NCBI RefSeq assembly: GCF_031085165.1
Contig: NZ_JAVHTY010000001.1
Span: forward strand, 1,426,001-1,490,000
Direction: 5' to 3'
Length of the DNA stretch: 64,000 nucleotides
Origin: Pseudomonas sp. 102515
GTDB lineage: Bacteria; Pseudomonadota; Gammaproteobacteria; Pseudomonadales; Pseudomonadaceae
A program made the position numbers and the translations under genes. The notes beneath the pieces were generated by a model. The model was not told where the DNA came from. It was given only the letters and a program-made list of their open reading frames with translations, and did not search any database. The stretch's first letter is position 1. Each line of letters opens with the position of its first letter. This document shows, piece by piece, positions 9,115 through 19,282 of the stretch.

Positions 9115-10557
9115 TCAGGCCGGGAAGGCCGGCGGATTGACCCCCGCCATCTCTTCCAGCACCCGCACGACCTGGCAGCTGTAGCCGAACTCGTTGTCGT
9201 ACCAGACATAGAGGACGACACGGTTGTCGCTGACGATGGTGGCACCGGCATCGACCACGCCCGCATGACGGGAGCCGACGAAGTCGCTGGACACCACTTC
9301 CGGCGAGTTCACGAAATCGATCTGCTTGTGCAGCGGCGAGTGCAGCGCCATTTCACGCAGGTACTCGTTGATCTCGTCCTTGCTGGTGCCGTTTTCCAGG
9401 TTCAGGTTGAGGATCGCCATGGAAACGTTGGGCGTCGGCACGCGGATGGCGTTGCCGGTCAACTTGCCAGCCAGTTCCGGCAGTGCCTTGGCCACGGCCT
9501 TGGCGGCGCCGGTCTCGGTGATCACCATGTTCAGCGCGGCGCTGCGGCCACGGCGATCGCCCTTGTGGAAGTTGTCGATCAGGTTCTGGTCGTTGGTGTA
9601 CGAGTGCACGGTCTCGACGTGACCGTTGACGATGCCGTACTTGTCGTTGACCGCCTTCAAAATCGGCACGATGGCGTTGGTGGTGCAGGAGGCCGCGGTG
9701 ACGATGGTGTCTTCGGCGGTGATGGTGTCATGGTTGATGCCATGCACGATGTTCTTCAGGCTGCCCTTGCCGGGTGCGGTCAGCACCACGCGGGAGACGC
9801 CCTTGCACTTGAGGTGCTGGCCCAGGCCTTCGGCATCGCGCCATCTGCCGGTGTTGTCGACCACGATGGCATCCTGGATGCCGTAGGCGGTGTAGTCGAC
9901 GGTGGTGGGATCGTTGGAGTAGATCACCTTGATCAGGGTGCCGTTGGCACACAGGGTGCTGTTGGCTTCGTCGACGGTGATGGTGCCGTCGAAGGAACCG
10001 TGCACGGAATCGCGACGCAGCAGGCTGGCACGCTTGACCAGGTCGTTGTCGGCACCCTTGCGCACGACGATGGCGCGCAGGCGCAGGCCGTCGCCGCTAC
10101 CCTGGTGCTCGATGAGGATGCGCGCCAGCAGACGGCCGATACGACCGAAGCCGTACAGCACCACGTCCTTGCCCTTGCGCTGCTCGACGCCCTGCTTGCC
10201 GACCACGGCGGACAGTTCGCCGCGCAGGAAGTCCTTGAGGTCGCGACCGGCGGCTTCGGCCTTGAACTTCAGGCTCAGGCGGGCCAAATCGATGGAGGCG
10301 GCACCCAGTTCCAGCTCGCTCAGGGCCTTCACCAGCGGATAGGTGTCCTGCACGGACAGCTCGACGTTGTCGATCTGGCGGGCGAACCGGTGGGCCTTGA
10401 GAATGGAGATCACCGAACGGTTGACCAAACCGCGACCGTAAATCGAGGTCACAACATTGTTGTTGCGGTACAGCTGACCAATCAGGGGAATCATGGCCTC
10501 GGCGAGCGCTTCGCGATCGATCCATTCTTCAAGGCACTGCTCAGGCTTTTGACTCAC
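9115..10557 (-). CDS. Glyceraldehyde-3-phosphate dehydrogenase, long form
   Basis: Oxidises glyceraldehyde-3-phosphate with NAD(P)+ and phosphate. The 480-residue protein is about 130-140 residues longer than ordinary GAPDH; the Rossmann motif LYGFGRIGRLLAR starts only near residue 133. The catalytic cysteine is C291 within AASCTTNAI, followed by the usual HSYTNDQ. The N-terminal extension is predicted helical and shows no motif I recognise. Long-form GAPDH at this place, next to mfd, matches my memory of P. aeruginosa. A GTG start is used, preceded by AAGGA. It is divergent from mfd. Confidence 0.9.
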   Translation of the reverse strand: MSQKPEQCLEEWIDREALAEAMIPLIGQLYRNNNVVTSIYGRGLVNRSVISILKAHRFARQIDNVELSVQDTYPLVKALSELELGAASIDLARLSLKFKAEAAGRDLKDFLRGELSAVVGKQGVEQRKGKDVVLYGFGRIGRLLARILIEHQGSGDGLRLRAIVVRKGADNDLVKRASLLRRDSVHGSFDGTITVDEANSTLCANGTLIKVIYSNDPTTVDYTAYGIQDAIVVDNTGRWRDAEGLGQHLKCKGVSRVVLTAPGKGSLKNIVHGINHDTITAEDTIVTAASCTTNAIVPILKAVNDKYGIVNGHVETVHSYTNDQNLIDNFHKGDRRGRSAALNMVITETGAAKAVAKALPELAGKLTGNAIRVPTPNVSMAILNLNLENGTSKDEINEYLREMALHSPLHKQIDFVNSPEVVSSDFVGSRHAGVVDAGATIVSDNRVVLYVWYDNEFGYSCQVVRVLEEMAGVNPPAFPA

Positions 10558-10645
10558 GACAAATCCTTCCCTATGTAGGAGCTGAAAAAAGGAACTACAT
10601 TATGACCGCGCTGCCTCTCCCAGGCAATCTACACGCGTCGCTGCA

Positions 10646-10675
10646 CTGACAGCGCGAAAGCCCGGTCGTTACAAT
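10646..10675 (+). promoter_or_regulatory. Possible sigma-70 promoter of mfd
   Basis: CTGACA (10646-10651) and TACAAT (10670-10675), separated by 18 bp, lie 36 bp before the mfd start. This is a pattern match by eye only. Confidence 0.4.
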
Positions 10676-10711
10676 CCCAACCCTCCCGAAATCCACCGGA
10701 GTTCCGCCCGC

Positions 10712-13700
10712 GTGTCAGTTTTGCGTACCCCGTCAATTCCTGAAACCGCCGGCCGCCAGCAGTGGGGCAACCTGCCCGGCGCCGCGCTAGCCCTCGCCAT
10801 CGCTGAAGCCGCCAAGGCCGCGACTCGCCGCTTCACCCTGCTGATCACCCAGGACAGCCAGACCGCTGATCGCCTGGAGCAGGAGCTGCGCTTCTTCGCC
10901 CCCGAGCTGCCGGTGCTGAATTTCCCCGATTGGGAGACGCTACCCTACGATGTCTTCTCGCCGCACCAGGACATCATCTCCCAGCGCGTCGCCACCCTTT
11001 ATCGGCTGCCGGAGCTCTCCCACGGCATTTTGGTAGTCCCTCTGGCGACAGCCCTACACCGCCTGGCGCCCACCCGTTTCCTGCTCGGCAGCAGCCTGGT
11101 GCTGGACGTCGGCCAGCGGCTGGACGTGGAAGCCACCCGCGCGCGCCTGGAAGCGGCCGGCTACAGATACGTGGACACGGTGTACGAACATGGCGAATTC
11201 GCCGTGCGCGGCGCCCTGATCGACCTCTTTCCCATGGGCAGCAACCTGCCCTACCGGATCGACCTGTTCGACGACGAGATCGAGACGCTGCGCACCTTCG
11301 ACCCGGAGACGCAGCGCTCCATCGACAAGGTCGACAGCATCCGCCTGCTACCAGCGCGGGAATTCCCGCTGCACAAGGAAGCCGTGACCGGCTTTCGCGC
11401 GCGCTTCCGCGAACGCTTCGACGTGGACTACCGTCGCTGCCCCATCTATCAGGACCTGGCCAGCGGCATCACCCCGGCAGGCATCGAGTACTACCTGCCG
11501 CTGTTCTTCGACGAGACCTCGACGCTCTTCGACTATCTGCCGGCCAACACCCAGGTGTTTTCCCTGCCCGGCATCGAGCAGGCCGCCGAGCAATTCTGGA
11601 CCGATGTCCGTAATCGCTACGAGGACCGCCGGGTCGATCCGGAGCGGCCGCTGCTGCCGCCGGCCGATGTCTTCCTGCCGGTGGAAGACTGCTTCGCCCG
11701 CCTGAAGAACTGGCCGCGGGTGGTCATCGGCGCGGACGACCTGGAAGCCGGCGTGGGCCGCGAGCGCTTCGCCGCACGCGCCCTGCCGGACCTGGCCATC
11801 GACGCCAAGGCCAGCCAGCCCTTGGCGGCCCTGGAGCACTTCATCACCGATTTCCCCGGTCGCGTGCTGTTCACCGCGGAAAGCGCCGGTCGCCGCGAGG
11901 TGCTGCTGGAGCTGCTGGCCCGCCTGAATCTGCGCCCTGGCCAGGTCGAGGGCTGGGCAGCCTTCCAGGCCAGCGCCGAACGCATCGCCATCGCCCTGGC
12001 GCCGCTGGACGAAGGCCTGGTGCTGGATGACGCCGATGTCGCCCTGATCCCGGAGAATCCGCTGTTCGGCCAGCGCATCATGCAGCGCCGCCGTCGTGAG
12101 AAGGGCCGTGACGCCGGCGAGAACGTCATCAAGAATCTCACCGAGCTGCGCGAAGGCGCGCCGGTGGTGCACATCGATCATGGCGTGGGCCGCTACATGG
12201 GGCTGATCACCCTGGAGCTGGACGACCAGCCCCAGGAATTCCTGTTGCTCGAATACGCCGACGACGCCAAGCTCTATGTGCCAGTGGCCAGCCTGCACCT
12301 GATCGCCCGCTACTCTGGCACCGACGACGCCCTGGCGCCGCTGCACAGGCTGGGTTCCGAGACCTGGCAGAAGGCCAAGCGCAAGGCCGCCGAACAGGTG
12401 CGCGACGTGGCCGCCGAGCTGCTCGACATCTATGCCCGCCGCGCCGCGCGCAAGGGCTATGCCTTCAAGGACCCGGCCGTCGACTACGCCACCTTTTCCG
12501 CCGGCTTCCCCTTCGAGGAGACGCCGGACCAGCAGGCCGCCATCGAGGCGGTGCACCGCGACATGCTGGCGGGCACGCCCATGGATCGCCTGGTCTGCGG
12601 CGACGTGGGCTTCGGCAAGACCGAGGTGGCCATGCGCGCCGCCTTCATCGCCGTGCACGGTGGCCGCCAGGTGGCGGTGCTGGTCCCCACCACCCTGCTC
12701 GCCCAGCAGCACTACAACAGCTTCCGCGACCGCTTCGCCGACTGGCCGGTGCGCGTCGAGGTGATGAGCCGCTTCAAGTCGGCTCAGGAAGTCGCCGCCG
12801 CCGCGCGCGAGCTGGCCGATGGCAAGATCGACATCATCATCGGCACCCACAAGCTGTTGCAGGGCGATGTGAAGTTCAAGGACCTGGGACTGGCCATCAT
12901 CGACGAGGAGCACCGCTTCGGGGTGCGCCAGAAGGAACAGCTGAAGTCGCTACGCAGCGAGGTGGACATCCTCACCCTCACCGCCACGCCGATTCCGCGC
13001 ACCCTGAACATGGCCGTGGCCGGCATGCGCGACCTGTCCATCATCGCCACGCCCCCGGCCCGCCGGCTTTCGGTGCGCACCTTCGTCATGGAAGAGCAGA
13101 ACGCGGTGATCAAGGAAGCCCTGCTGCGCGAACTCCTGCGCGGCGGCCAGGTGTACTTCCTGCACAACGAGGTCAAGACCATCGAGAAGCGCGCCCGCGA
13201 ACTGGCCGAGCTGGTGCCCGAGGCCCGCGTCGGCATCGGCCACGGGCAGATGCGCGAACGCGATCTCGAACAGGTGATGAGCGACTTCTACCACAAGAGA
13301 TTCAACGTGCTGGTGGCCTCGACCATCATCGAGACCGGCATCGACGTGCCCAATGCCAACACCATCATCATCGAGCGCGCGGACAAGTTCGGCCTGGCCC
13401 AGCTGCACCAGCTGCGCGGCCGCGTCGGGCGCAGTCATCACCAGGCCTACGCCTACCTGCTCACGCCGCCGCGCAAGGGCATGACGCCGGATGCCGAAAA
13501 ACGCCTGGAAGCCATCGCCGGCGCCCAGGACCTGGGCGCCGGCTTCATCCTGGCGACCCACGACCTGGAGATCCGTGGCGCCGGCGAACTGCTCGGCGAA
13601 GGCCAGAGCGGCCAGATCCAGGCGGTCGGCTTCACCCTCTACATGGAAATGCTGGAACGCGCGGTCAAGGCCATCCGCAAGGGCGAGCAGCCCAACCTGG

Positions 13701-14161
13701 AGCAACCGTTGGGGGGCGGTCCGGATATCAACATGCGCGTTCCCGCGCTGATCCCGGAAGACTACCTGCCCGATGTCCATGCGCGGCTGATCCTCTACAA
13801 GCGTATCGCCTCGGCGGCGGACGAAGACGCGCTAAAGGAACTGCAGGTGGAGATGATCGACCGCTTCGGGCTCTTGCCGGAACCGACCAAGAATCTGGTG
13901 CGCCTGACGCTGCTCAAGCTGCGTGCGGAGGGTCTAGGCATCGTCAAGGTGGATGCGGGACCCCAGGGCGGGCGGCTGGAATTCGCCGCCGACACCCAGG
14001 TGGATCCGCTGGTGCTGGTGAAGATGATCCAGGCGCAGCCGAAGAAGTACCGTCTGGAGGGCGCGACCCTGTTCAAGTTCCAGGTACCGATGGAGCGGGC
14101 GGAAGAGCGCTTCAACGTGCTGGAAGCCTTGTTCGATCGCCTGACGCCCGCGTCCAGCTGA
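10712..14161 (+). CDS. mfd: Transcription-repair coupling factor
   Basis: Removes RNA polymerase stalled at DNA lesions and recruits the UvrABC excision system. The 1149-residue protein has the full domain order: UvrB-like N-terminal region (WETLPYDVFSPHQD), RNA-polymerase-interaction domain (HIDHGVGRYMGL), RecG-like translocase with Walker A CGDVGFGKTEVAMRAA and DEEHRFG, motif TATPIPRTL, helicase motif QLRGRVGRS and a C-terminal TRCF domain. It starts with GTG. Its promoter faces that of gap. A hairpin follows its stop codon. Confidence 0.97.
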   Translation: MSVLRTPSIPETAGRQQWGNLPGAALALAIAEAAKAATRRFTLLITQDSQTADRLEQELRFFAPELPVLNFPDWETLPYDVFSPHQDIISQRVATLYRLPELSHGILVVPLATALHRLAPTRFLLGSSLVLDVGQRLDVEATRARLEAAGYRYVDTVYEHGEFAVRGALIDLFPMGSNLPYRIDLFDDEIETLRTFDPETQRSIDKVDSIRLLPAREFPLHKEAVTGFRARFRERFDVDYRRCPIYQDLASGITPAGIEYYLPLFFDETSTLFDYLPANTQVFSLPGIEQAAEQFWTDVRNRYEDRRVDPERPLLPPADVFLPVEDCFARLKNWPRVVIGADDLEAGVGRERFAARALPDLAIDAKASQPLAALEHFITDFPGRVLFTAESAGRREVLLELLARLNLRPGQVEGWAAFQASAERIAIALAPLDEGLVLDDADVALIPENPLFGQRIMQRRRREKGRDAGENVIKNLTELREGAPVVHIDHGVGRYMGLITLELDDQPQEFLLLEYADDAKLYVPVASLHLIARYSGTDDALAPLHRLGSETWQKAKRKAAEQVRDVAAELLDIYARRAARKGYAFKDPAVDYATFSAGFPFEETPDQQAAIEAVHRDMLAGTPMDRLVCGDVGFGKTEVAMRAAFIAVHGGRQVAVLVPTTLLAQQHYNSFRDRFADWPVRVEVMSRFKSAQEVAAAARELADGKIDIIIGTHKLLQGDVKFKDLGLAIIDEEHRFGVRQKEQLKSLRSEVDILTLTATPIPRTLNMAVAGMRDLSIIATPPARRLSVRTFVMEEQNAVIKEALLRELLRGGQVYFLHNEVKTIEKRARELAELVPEARVGIGHGQMRERDLEQVMSDFYHKRFNVLVASTIIETGIDVPNANTIIIERADKFGLAQLHQLRGRVGRSHHQAYAYLLTPPRKGMTPDAEKRLEAIAGAQDLGAGFILATHDLEIRGAGELLGEGQSGQIQAVGFTLYMEMLERAVKAIRKGEQPNLEQPLGGGPDINMRVPALIPEDYLPDVHARLILYKRIASAADEDALKELQVEMIDRFGLLPEPTKNLVRLTLLKLRAEGLGIVKVDAGPQGGRLEFAADTQVDPLVLVKMIQAQPKKYRLEGATLFKFQVPMERAEERFNVLEALFDRLTPASS

Positions 14162-14167
14162 TCGAAG

Positions 14168-14198
14168 AGCCGCTCTCCGGGTATCCCCAGGAGCGGCT
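14168..14198. terminator. Hairpin between convergent mfd and mtnP genes
   Basis: AGCCGCTC (14168-14175) pairs with GAGCGGCT (14191-14198). No clear T-run follows, so it may be a weak or Rho-assisted bidirectional terminator for two convergent genes only 46 bp apart. Confidence 0.45.
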
Positions 14199-14207
14199 TG
14201 GCTCTTA

Positions 14208-15952
<1,745 letters not shown>

Positions 15953-16032
15953 GGGTACCTCGTCCGAATGCTCCGGCGCACGGCGCCGTGAAAGGGACGC
16001 AAGCTTACCCCAGGCACCGTCGGCCTCGCAGC

Positions 16033-16743
16033 CTAGTAGCTCTCGGCCGTCTCCGTGACCACCGGCCGCCGTGGCCGATACTGCGCCTGGGCCAGTTCTG
16101 GCGCGTGCATTGCCGTAGGGGCACGCATCCCGCTGGCGAGGAAGGGCACCATCAGTCGCAGTACCTGATCGGTATGGGTATCGACGCCGAAGTCGTTTTC
16201 GCCGATCGCCCGCAGCGCCTTGATGCCGGACATGCTGAATACCGCCGCGCCCAGCATGAAGTGGGCGCGCCAGAACAGTTCCAGTGGCGGAATCTCGGGA
16301 ACCGCCCGGTTCACCAGCAGCAGGAAGCGGCGGAAGGCGCGGCCATAGGTCTGTTCCAGATATTTGCGCAGGTGGCCCTGGCTCTGGCTGAACGCCAGGC
16401 CCAGCAGGCGCATGAACACCGAGAGGTCATTGCCATGCCGCGGCTTGATGGCCAGGGAGTGATCCACTAGCAGATTCAGCAGCGCCTCCAGGCTCACTTC
16501 CTCGCCATTCTTCGGCTGCCACTGATCGAGGTCCCGCTCCAGATTGAAACAGAAGGGATCGAGAAAGCGCGAGAACACCGCCTGGATCAAGGCCTTCTTC
16601 GAGCCAAAGTGATAATTGACCGCGGCCAGGTTGACCCCGGCTCTCGTGGTGATGAGTCGCAGCGAGGTTTCGGCAAAGCCGCGCTCGGCGAACAGCTGCT
16701 CGGCCGCATCCAGGATGCGCTCTACGGTATCCGACTGGGCCAT
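16033..16743 (-). CDS. psrA: TetR-family regulator PsrA
   Basis: Fatty-acid-responsive transcription regulator. In Pseudomonas PsrA represses beta-oxidation genes and itself and activates rpoS. The 236-residue protein has an N-terminal TetR helix-turn-helix (ILDAAEQLFAERGFAETSLR, then VNLAAVNYHFGSK) and a longer C-terminal ligand domain. Order nagZ-psrA-lexA is the P. aeruginosa order. A perfect 22 bp palindrome 25-46 bp before its start fits the PsrA half-site GAAAC-N4-GTTTC and predicts autoregulation. Confidence 0.92.
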   Translation of the reverse strand: MAQSDTVERILDAAEQLFAERGFAETSLRLITTRAGVNLAAVNYHFGSKKALIQAVFSRFLDPFCFNLERDLDQWQPKNGEEVSLEALLNLLVDHSLAIKPRHGNDLSVFMRLLGLAFSQSQGHLRKYLEQTYGRAFRRFLLLVNRAVPEIPPLELFWRAHFMLGAAVFSMSGIKALRAIGENDFGVDTHTDQVLRLMVPFLASGMRAPTAMHAPELAQAQYRPRRPVVTETAESY

Positions 16744-16767
16744 GACCTTCCTCGATAGATGAATTCC

Positions 16768-16789
16768 GTTTGAAACATATGTTTCAAAC
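16768..16789. promoter_or_regulatory. Probable PsrA operator
   Basis: This is a perfect 22 bp palindrome with half-site GTTTGAAACAT and its exact complement. It contains GAAAC-ATAT-GTTTC, which agrees with the published PsrA motif as I remember it. It lies between psrA and lexA, upstream of psrA. Confidence 0.85.
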
Positions 16790-16935
16790 GCTAGCTAAGT
16801 CAATCGCGGCCTGGACTCGAGGCGCTGCACGATGGCGTTAACGGCCCGCCGATCCACGACCTGGAGGCATATTGCGGTGAATCCGGCCTGTCGTCCGAAG
16901 CCTTGGGCGGCGGCCTTGCCTACCACCCAGAGTTA

Positions 16936-16951
16936 CTGTATATAATCACAG
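16936..16951 (+). promoter_or_regulatory. LexA (SOS) box
   Basis: CTGTATATAATCACAG fits the CTG-N10-CAG SOS consensus with an AT-rich centre. It lies 27 bp before the lexA start codon, the usual place for autoregulation. Confidence 0.92.
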
Positions 16952-16977
16952 CATCATTAGACGACGCGACGTGCATC

Positions 16978-17589
16978 ATGCTGAAACTGACACCGCGACA
17001 AGCCGAGATCCTGGCCTTCATCAAGCGTTGCCTCGAAGCCAATGGCTTTCCGCCTACCCGCGCGGAGATCGCGCAGGAGCTTGGTTTCAAATCGCCCAAC
17101 GCAGCCGAGGAACACCTCAAGGCCCTGGCGCGCAAGGGCGCCATCGAGATGACGCCGGGCGCCTCCCGGGGCATCCGCATTCCGGGGCTGGATGCCACGC
17201 GCAAGGCCGACGAGAGCCTGCCGGTCATCGGACGGGTCGCCGCGGGCGCGCCCATCCTGGCCGAACAGAACGTCGAAGAGAACTGCGCCATCAATCCGGC
17301 CTTCTTCCAGCCACGTGCCGACTACCTGCTCAGGGTCAAGGGCATGAGCATGAGAGACGTTGGCATCCTCGATGGCGACCTCTTGGCCGTCCATGTGACC
17401 CGTGAGGTGCACAATGGCCAGATCGTCGTGGCCCGGGTGGGCGACGAGGTCACCGTGAAGAGATTCAAGCGCTCGGGCAACCAGGTCACCCTGCTGGCAG
17501 AGAATCCCGAGTTCTCCCCTATCGAAGTCGACCTTTCCACCCAGGAATTCGCCATCGAAGGGTTAAGCGTTGGCGTCATCCGCCGCTAA
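16978..17589 (+). CDS. lexA: SOS repressor LexA
   Basis: Represses DNA-damage genes until RecA filaments trigger its self-cleavage. The start at 16978 ([16 protein letters not shown]) gives 203 residues, the family length; the frame is open further upstream, but that part crosses the SOS box. The N-terminal winged helix is followed by the cleavage site VAAGAP and the peptidase dyad S124 (KGMSMRD) and K161 (VTVKRFK). A stem-loop at 17597 follows the gene. sulA lies 182 bp downstream on the same strand. Confidence 0.97.
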   Translation: MLKLTPRQAEILAFIKRCLEANGFPPTRAEIAQELGFKSPNAAEEHLKALARKGAIEMTPGASRGIRIPGLDATRKADESLPVIGRVAAGAPILAEQNVEENCAINPAFFQPRADYLLRVKGMSMRDVGILDGDLLAVHVTREVHNGQIVVARVGDEVTVKRFKRSGNQVTLLAENPEFSPIEVDLSTQEFAIEGLSVGVIRR

Positions 17590-17596
17590 CGTCTAA

Positions 17597-17616
17597 GGCT
17601 GGCCCCTGGGCCAGCC
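17597..17616 (+). terminator. Stem-loop after lexA
   Basis: GGCTGGCC (17597-17604) pairs with GGCCAGCC (17609-17616) over a 4-base loop. No T-run follows, so it may attenuate rather than stop transcription into sulA. Confidence 0.5.
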
Positions 17617-17710
17617 GTTATCACGCCTTTATGCCTTACGCCGAAGTCTTGATCGGGGGTATCTGTTCGCGCTCCGGAAAGCGCTCAAGACCAGGCTGAG
17701 CACAGTGACG

Positions 17711-17731
17711 TCATGTATCCGTGGTACATGA
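17711..17731. promoter_or_regulatory. Dyad upstream of sulA
   Basis: TCATGTA and TACATGA are exact inverted 7-mers with a 7 bp spacer, 41 bp before the sulA start. It resembles a LexA box, but has no CTG/CAG ends and the spacing is one base longer. Confidence 0.5.
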
Positions 17732-17771
17732 TCTCGAGTGGATTTGATCGAGTCGCCTCCAGGAGGTCGCC

Positions 17772-18272
17772 ATGCAATTTCCCCTGATGTTCGATGCGCC
17801 GCGCTCGCCCGTTCAAGAGCTGGATCTGGCACCCGAGCTCCTGCTGCAGGAGCTGACCGCCTTTCTGCCCAAGCCCGGCAAGCCGGTCCGGGAACTGCCG
17901 GCCACGCCGCTGCCGGATACCTTCAGCGAGATGTCCCTGCATGGTAGCCAGGAGCAGTGCCTGCAATTGCTGGCACCCATCCTGCGCCAGCTGAGCGACA
18001 AGGACGATGCCCGCTGGCTGACCCTGGTCACGCCACCGTCGCTGCTCAGCAATGCCTGGCTGCGCAGTACCCATCTGAATCCGGAGCGCGTGCTCCTGCT
18101 GCAGACGCCAAGCGCTGCCAAGACCTTGCAACTGGCCTGCGAGGTGCTGCGCAAGGGCCAGAGTCATACGGTGATCAGTTGGCTGCACGACCTGAGTGAC
18201 GCGGGCAAGCAGCAGCTGGCACGTGCCGCGGCCCTGGGCAACAGTCAAAGTTTGAACGTCAGATTCGCGTAG
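17772..18272 (+). CDS. sulA: SOS cell-division inhibitor SulA
   Basis: Blocks FtsZ assembly after DNA damage. The 166-residue protein is a RecA-fold-like SulA with WLTLVTPPSLLSNAWLR and a C-terminal segment ending SQSLNVRFA. The ribosome site CAGGAGG is strong. In P. aeruginosa sulA is co-transcribed with lexA; here 182 bp, a stem-loop and an inverted repeat lie between them, so it could have its own control. Confidence 0.92.
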   Translation: MQFPLMFDAPRSPVQELDLAPELLLQELTAFLPKPGKPVRELPATPLPDTFSEMSLHGSQEQCLQLLAPILRQLSDKDDARWLTLVTPPSLLSNAWLRSTHLNPERVLLLQTPSAAKTLQLACEVLRKGQSHTVISWLHDLSDAGKQQLARAAALGNSQSLNVRFA

Positions 18273-18338
18273 GAAGCAGGCAGAGCGACTGGGTGTAGCG
18301 GCGGCATTCCAGGACGGAATGCCGGATCGAGCAGAAGA

Positions 18339-18575
18339 TCAGTGCAGGACGCGCGGTTGATCGTCGCGCTGGAGGCTATCGCCTTCGGCCAAGCGCCCGG
18401 CCATCTGCACGCCCAGGTTGAACATGGCCTTGGCTACCTCTATCTGCTGTCCATGCAGGAAATCCTTGGCATCGCTGGAGAACTCCAGGGTAACCAGAGC
18501 TTCCTCGTCGTCTGCACGGCGCAACACGATGCGACCATCGGAGAGTTCAACGATTTCCAGGTAGGCAGTAGTCAT
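18339..18575 (-). CDS. Small conserved Pseudomonas protein
   Basis: The 78-residue acidic protein starts MTTAYLEIVELSDGRIVLRR. It has a beta-rich first half (IVLRRADDEEALVTLEFS) and a helical second half (IEVAKAMFNLGVQMAGRL). No signal peptide or membrane segment is visible. A small protein of the same size occupies this place between sulA and topA in P. aeruginosa as I remember. It is convergent with sulA. Function unknown. Confidence 0.8.
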   Translation of the reverse strand: MTTAYLEIVELSDGRIVLRRADDEEALVTLEFSSDAKDFLHGQQIEVAKAMFNLGVQMAGRLAEGDSLQRDDQPRVLH

Positions 18576-18705
18576 TCAGTATCTCCACAACTAAGCGGAT
18601 AGTGTAACAGCGTGGGGTCTGAGAGGCTGACTTGCCTGAGCCTTTTTCGACGGTCTGTAAGGCCCTCGTCCTGACGGCCTCTGCTGCGTTGTAGCGGGTA
18701 GGGGT

Positions 18706-19224
18706 TTACCACTCGGTCATGGCGCCGCGGAATCTGAGCGCCGTCTGCTTGAGACTTTCACGCCAGGCTTCCACCTCTTCAAGACCCAGTTCCGGCTCGG
18801 CCGGCTCCAGGCTGACCGCCTCGATCAGAGCCAGGGTCGGGTCCTGTTTGGGTCGCCGCGGTGCCTGAGGCGGTTGCAGCAGCCGCTGGTACTCGGCGAT
18901 CAGTCGCGCCAGCCAGGTTTCCGGATTGCCTGCCAATTCGATCAGTTCGCCCATTTCGGGACTAGGACTTTCAGCGAGCGTTGCGGGGGCGAGCAGGACG
19001 GCCAGCGACGTGGCCTCCATGCTGGGATGACGATAGAAGCCCGCCACTTCCTGACAGAGGCCCAGCAAGGCGCCGTGCAGGTGGAACAGGCAGGCTTCAC
19101 GTTCAGCCATGATGCGACCCTGGCTTTGCGCCGAAGGCGCAGCCTGGGTCAGGCGCCAGCTTTCCAGGGCCAGACCGGCGAAGTACAGCTTCTGGTTGGT
19201 ACGGGTATAACGCTCGTTGGCCAT
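18706..19224 (-). CDS. Conserved protein next to topA, probably DUF6586
   Basis: The start at 19224 (MANERYTRTNQKLYFAG) follows a clear AGGAG and gives 172 residues; an in-frame start 8 codons upstream is less likely because the AGGAG would then lie inside the coding sequence. The protein is mostly helical, with LESWRLTQA, HLHGALLGLCQEVAGFYR and a C-terminal ESLKQTALRFRGAMTEW. It shares position with a hypothetical protein of P. aeruginosa. It is 58 bp downstream of topA on the same strand. Function unknown. Confidence 0.78.
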   Translation of the reverse strand: MANERYTRTNQKLYFAGLALESWRLTQAAPSAQSQGRIMAEREACLFHLHGALLGLCQEVAGFYRHPSMEATSLAVLLAPATLAESPSPEMGELIELAGNPETWLARLIAEYQRLLQPPQAPRRPKQDPTLALIEAVSLEPAEPELGLEEVEAWRESLKQTALRFRGAMTEW

Positions 19225-19282
19225 GCCCTTCTCCTGCCGCCGGCTCACGCCGGTCGCCTGTCTGCCGCTAGCGCCAGAGGCC

